From positions 1 through 16,981 of the forward strand of contig CALBST010000391.1 in NCBI GenBank assembly GCA_937967425.1: DNA of 16,981 nt. Reading direction: 5' to 3'. Positions within the stretch are counted from its first letter, which is position 1; every line of letters begins with the position of its first letter. A program made the translations under genes and the position numbers. This document shows, one piece after another, positions 15,482 to 16,981 of this stretch. The DNA comes from an uncultured Caulobacteraceae bacterium (GTDB taxonomy: Bacteria; Pseudomonadota; Alphaproteobacteria; Caulobacterales; TH1-2). Under the pieces are notes generated by a model. It was given only the letters and a program-made list of their open reading frames with translations, made no database searches and was not told the DNA's origin.

Positions 15482-16153
15482 ATGCGCGACTTCGGGATCG
15501 AAACGTTGGGCGGGCCGTCGAGGCAGGTGTCAGACTCCATCGCTCTTGGACCGGGCTTGGTCTTGCAGGGTACGCGCATGCACTTCCGCCGCAACGAGGA
15601 AGTATTCGGCGAAGGCGAAGCCGCTGAGTACGTTTATCGTGTCGTCAGCGGCGCCGTTCGCACCATCCGCTTCTCAAGCGACGGCCGGCGTCAGATCCTC
15701 AACTTCTACTTGCCCGGAGACATCTTCGGCCTGGAAGCCGGCAAGCATCACACTCTCTCGGCTGAAGCCGTCGCCGATTGCGATTTGGCGCTGGTTCGCC
15801 GTTCGTTGATCGATACCGCGGCAAAGCAGGACACCGCGGCCGCCCAAGCGGTGATTGCGATGATGCAGCGTCAGCTCCAGAACGCTCAGGAGCACGCACT
15901 GGTGCTGGGACGCAAGGGCGCCGGCGAGCGCGTAGCGGCTTTCTTGCTCAAGCTTGCCGATCGCGTGACCGCGCAGTGCGAGATCGATTTGCCGATGTCG
16001 CGCGCCGACATCGCTGATTATCTGGCGCTGACGATTGAGACCGTCTCGCGCGCCTTTACCCAGATGGAGCGCGACCATACCATCGCTCTGCCGAGTTCGC
16101 GTCATGTCGTCGTGCGCGATCGCAGCGCCTTGGAATTGCTCGAAGCTGCATAG
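15482..16153 (+). CDS. fixK: FixK-type Crp/Fnr transcription regulator
   Basis: The protein has 223 residues. A cyclic-nucleotide-binding-like beta roll (about 33-110) with VFGEGEAAEYVYRVVSG and FYLPGDIFGLE precedes a long dimer helix (about 117-147) and a winged helix-turn-helix (about 165-215). The recognition helix IETVSRAF has E186-x-x-S-R190, the E-xx-SR pattern that reads TTGAT-type sites, fitting the boxes in this window. The N-terminal Cys cluster of FNR is absent (the only Cys are 100 and 166), so it does not sense O2 itself; FixJ controls its level. It starts behind GGAG, and its stop overlaps the ribosome site of the cytochrome gene. Codon use is like its neighbours. FixK is preferred over FNR for the lack of Fe-S ligands. 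Confidence 0.93.
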   Translation: MRDFGIETLGGPSRQVSDSIALGPGLVLQGTRMHFRRNEEVFGEGEAAEYVYRVVSGAVRTIRFSSDGRRQILNFYLPGDIFGLEAGKHHTLSAEAVADCDLALVRRSLIDTAAKQDTAAAQAVIAMMQRQLQNAQEHALVLGRKGAGERVAAFLLKLADRVTAQCEIDLPMSRADIADYLALTIETVSRAFTQMERDHTIALPSSRHVVVRDRSALELLEAA

Positions 16154-16164
16154 GAGGGACGGCC

Positions 16165-16497
16165 GTGAGACCCGTTCTGGCTCTAGTCGCGGTCACCTTT
16201 CTCGCTGCGTGCGCCTCGCTTGAGCCGCCGCCAGCCCCGGCGGAGCGCGGGCGAGCCATCGCGCAGCAAAACTGCAGTTCGTGCCATGCGATCGGACTCA
16301 GTGGGGAAAGCCCGGCGCCAGAAGCGCCGCCATTCCGGACGCTCTCCGAAAACTACCGCGTCGACACACTTGAAGAAGCTCTCGCAGAGGGTATCAGCGT
16401 CGGGCATCCGGCCATGCCTCAGTTTGAATTTGCGCCCGACGATGTCGACGCGCTGATCGCCTATTTGCAGTCAATCCAGCCGCCGGCGCAGGACTGA
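16165..16497 (+). CDS. Monoheme c-type cytochrome lipoprotein
   Basis: The protein has 110 residues and a GTG start at 16165, supported by AGGAGG seven bases before it; that site overlaps the fixK stop. The first residues form a signal with lipobox LAAC, lipidated Cys16. The mature protein is a small class I cytochrome c: CSSCH (37-41) binds heme, and HPAMPQF supplies Met84 as the likely axial ligand. A Pro-rich linker (about 20-26) would hold the domain off the membrane. It is probably co-transcribed with fixK, so it may carry electrons in the periplasm toward the cbb3 oxidase; the exact partner is not shown by the sequence. The gene ends seven bases before a convergent neighbour. Confidence 0.93.
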   Translation: MRPVLALVAVTFLAACASLEPPPAPAERGRAIAQQNCSSCHAIGLSGESPAPEAPPFRTLSENYRVDTLEEALAEGISVGHPAMPQFEFAPDDVDALIAYLQSIQPPAQD

Positions 16498-16503
16498 CCC
16501 GCT

Positions 16504-16872
16504 TCAGCGCCGTGCTTCAACACTGTCCACTCGATAGACGAGCGGCGTATCGTCTTCGTCGCGGATCGTCACGTATTCGCCGACGACGAACTTATGTTGC
16601 TCCAGCTTGAACACCGGTTCATCGTCCTCGGTCTCGCCGCGCTCATAATCAAAGAACCAATTGTGCCCGCGGCGGCCCAAGCGCCCTTCCCGCGCCGGCT
16701 GGCCGGGCGCGAACGCGCGGACCGTGCACTCCGCCTTGTTGTCGCGCCATGCCGCTTCATCGATCAAGCCGTCGCGCGTCAGCGGCGCGACCATCGTGTA
16801 GCCGCGATCGCGATCGCCCTCGGGAAAACCTGGATTGCGGGCCAGCCGCATCACAATCGTTTGCAATCCCAT
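16504..16872 (-). CDS. Conserved alphaproteobacterial protein of unknown function
   Basis: This 122-residue soluble protein has no signal or membrane helix. It begins MGLQTIVMRLARNPGFPEGDRDRG and contains the blocks APLTRDGLIDEAAW, CTVRAFAPGQ, HNWFFDYERGETEDDEP and FVVGEYVTIRDED. This block order resembles a hypothetical family I recall from other alphaproteobacteria; no biochemical role is known to me. A GTG at 16878 is possible, but ATG at 16872 has GGAGG seven bases ahead and is preferred. A FixK-type box centred 57 bases upstream suggests it belongs to the low-oxygen regulon, like its neighbours. It converges on the cytochrome gene with a six-base gap. Confidence 0.8.
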   Translation of the reverse strand: MGLQTIVMRLARNPGFPEGDRDRGYTMVAPLTRDGLIDEAAWRDNKAECTVRAFAPGQPAREGRLGRRGHNWFFDYERGETEDDEPVFKLEQHKFVVGEYVTIRDEDDTPLVYRVDSVEARR

Positions 16873-16898
16873 CAACACGCCTCCATGGGCGCGGACGT

Positions 16899-16981
16899 TT
16901 ACGCTGGCGCGCGGCTCACGCCTTGATCGACCTCAACGGGGGTGAGTTCGGCGCGAAAACGGAACAACTGGCCGCCGGCAA
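16899..16981 (-). CDS. Possible C-terminal end of an upstream gene
   Basis: A minus-strand frame entering from the right edge reads GGQLFRFRAELTPVEVDQG and ends at a TAA at 16899. Third positions are GC-rich and no stop interrupts the 26 codons, so it may be the tail of a real gene just outside the window. The FixK-like site at 16923-16936 would then lie inside its last codons, so one of the two may be fortuitous. The product cannot be named from so little. Confidence 0.35.
   Translation of the reverse strand, partial: AGGQLFRFRAELTPVEVDQGVSRAPA
16923..16936 (-). promoter_or_regulatory. FixK/FNR-type box upstream of the conserved gene at 16872
   Basis: On the minus strand it reads TTGAGGTCGATCAA, one mismatch from TTGAT-N4-ATCAA. 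The centre is 57 bases before the ATG at 16872, as in other promoters of this window. The minus strand also carries the partial motif CGCCAGCGTAAA 24 bases beyond the box centre, at the same distance as the palindrome in front of ompW. Confidence 0.6.

Noticed and set aside
1..16981. CRISPR array, tRNA, rRNA, insertion sequence or phage genes
   Set aside because: No direct-repeat array, cloverleaf, rRNA-like stretch, transposase, integrase or terminal inverted repeats were seen; the region reads as stable core DNA.

Overview
The window is GC-rich, tightly packed alphaproteobacterial DNA. A heme-PAS FixL, a FixJ, a FixK-type Crp/Fnr regulator and a complete ccoNOQP-GHIS set lie within 17 kb, which suggests an aerobic or microaerobic member near the Caulobacterales/Hyphomonadaceae or rhizobial lineages. 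The exact taxon cannot be fixed from the sequence alone. Almost every gene belongs to one theme: sensing low oxygen and respiring with a high-affinity cbb3 oxidase.

Layout. (1) 1-349: the 5' end of a minus-strand gene resembling ferritin-like/diiron proteins, behind a perfect FixK/FNR palindrome, then a terminator closing the next operon. (2) 375-1161: a minus-strand unit encoding an OmpW-family porin and a 31-residue membrane microprotein, behind another FixK-type box. (3) 1214-9090: the minus-strand cbb3 operon in the order ccoN-ccoO-ccoQ-ccoP-ccoG-ccoH-ccoI-ccoS, with several stop/start overlaps; ccoQ and ccoS are small and easily missed. A FixK-type box at 9171-9184 precedes ccoN and also lies at a suitable distance from a divergent plus-strand gene for a small CxxC membrane protein (9231-9497). 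(4) 9466-12751: a minus-strand operon of two tandem-domain universal stress proteins, an SDR oxidoreductase, a four-helix membrane protein and a META-domain lipoprotein, with a degenerate FixK-type box in front. (5) 12812-15381: minus-strand fixL-fixJ plus an output-less single receiver that may act as a FixT-like feedback element. (6) 15401-16497: a putative FixJ site, then plus-strand fixK and a monoheme c-type lipoprotein. (7) 16504-16981: a conserved hypothetical gene behind a further FixK-type box, and the possible C-terminal end of another minus-strand gene.

Inferred circuit: low oxygen removes O2 from FixL heme, FixL phosphorylates FixJ, FixJ activates fixK through the site at 15401-15416, and FixK activates the cbb3 operon, the Usp operon, OmpW and the flanking genes. 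The receiver downstream of FixJ could feed back on FixL. The less familiar elements are the microprotein beside OmpW, the divergent CxxC protein, and a second palindrome (TGACGC-N2-GCGTCA) that accompanies two of the FixK-type promoters.
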